Notes under the pieces: model-generated
The model's input: the letters and a program-made list of their open reading frames with translations, nothing else
What the model was told of the DNA's origin: nothing
The model's database searches: none
In this document: one piece after another, positions 63,545 through 64,000 of the stretch
How the letters are laid out: each line of letters starts with the position of its first letter
Position numbering within the stretch: position 1 is the first letter of the stretch
Origin: Chinchilla lanigera
Lineage: Eukaryota > Chordata > Mammalia > Rodentia > Chinchillidae
Length of the DNA stretch: 64,000 bases
Direction of reading: 5' to 3'
NCBI RefSeq assembly: GCF_000276665.1
Contig: NW_004955465.1
Span: 6,730,930-6,794,929 of the forward strand
Position numbers and translations under genes: made by a program

Positions 63545-63690
63545 GAAAACTACCCTGCCAACCCTGGAAGGAACCCTACCAACTCCTCAATTTTGGACTT
63601 CCAGGGTCAAAAATCGAGGCAGTAGATTTCTGTTGCTTAAACCTCCCAGTCTATGGTACTTTGCTTTGGCAACTCTAGCAAATTAATACA

Positions 63691-64000
63691 TTTCCTTTAT
63701 TTTATATTCCTCATGGATGAGTATATCATTCCTGGTCTGTTGTGTCATTTTCCTTCACCTGTTTTTCTCTCAGCCAAGTAGTTAATGCTCTCTAAATAGT
63801 CTTTTAGTACTGAAATGATCTTGGTTAAAGGAAAAAAAATTTAGGGGCAAAGGAAGTACCCCAATTCATTTTAAGACTTTCTGTTTCAGTTGTTGGCAAT
63901 GAAAATGAAAAAAAGAAACCACACCTCTTTCTGAAGCAATTTATTTGACAAATTTTCTCAGGGGCTTTATTGGCCTTCCACTGCCTAAGATAATAATCTA
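63691..64000. other. Unique sequence at window end
   Basis: Nothing recognised. Confidence 0.3.

Larger units (their letters stand above)
62582..63690 (+). mobile_element. MLT1-type MaLR LTR interrupted by two other LTRs
   Basis: Fragment 1 (62,582-62,635): TGCTATGGGCTAAATTATATC and TTCATATATTGAATCC. Fragment 2 (62,938-63,213): TAATCCAATGTGATGGGTATTC, TTATAAAGAGAGAAAATTGG, GAAAGCCATGGAAG and CCTCACAGCCTCAGAAAG. Fragment 3 (63,545-63,690): TTTTGGACTTCCAGGG, GTAGATTTCTGTTGCTTAAAC and CTCTAGCAAATTAATACA. The three join into one MLT1-like LTR of about 475 bp. Confidence 0.82.

Overview
This window looks like nuclear DNA from a rodent outside the mouse/rat/hamster group. It carries about 35 copies of an ID-type SINE (tRNA-Ala derived, ending in a GGTACC-containing 3' part and an A-rich tail). 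It also carries about 45 copies of a B1-like monomer (7SL derived, with the extended 'lineage' 3' half), and several fused B1+ID dimers of the B1-dID type. I saw no B2 or B4 elements. My best guess is a beaver-like or other castorimorph rodent, but this is inference from repeat content only. Deep mammalian repeats (MIR, L2, MER5A, MER2/Tigger, MaLR LTRs, old L1) confirm a placental mammal.

I found no protein-coding gene I can defend. The open frames in the window are explained by SINE or L1 sequence, high GC content, or stop-free tetranucleotide repeats. The one strong gene-related landmark is a CpG-rich island at about 25.5-27.3 kb. It has GC boxes and a TATA-like motif at 26,769-26,776 on the + strand, so it is probably the promoter and first exon of a gene whose other exons lie outside the window or were not recognised.

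Layout: 0-16 kb is AT-rich and dense in L1 and SINE sequence, with an L1 3' half at 10.6-12.9 kb, several older L1 remnants, and a 100-base assembly gap inside an ID tail at 14.79 kb. The 16-21 kb part is mostly unique, with a few SINEs and one partial retrocopy near 21.1 kb. The 21-25 kb part is again SINE-rich. The CpG island (25.5-27.3 kb) is followed by unique sequence with a possible conserved non-coding element. From 28 to 34 kb there are old DNA transposons (MER2/Tigger), MIR and SINEs. From 35 to 47 kb the sequence is mostly unique, with an inverted repeat at 39.25-40.01 kb. From 47 to 64 kb there are three MaLR-type solo LTRs of one family, a nested LTR stack at 62.6-63.7 kb, and a 720-bp TCCA-type satellite-like array at 52.3-53.0 kb. 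A duplicated segment with a 9-bp expansion lies at 59.1 and 60.6 kb.

I did not find a new biological system. The most unusual structures are the inverted repeat at 39-40 kb, the retrocopy inside a dimeric SINE, the nested LTR stack, and the higher-order TCCA array.
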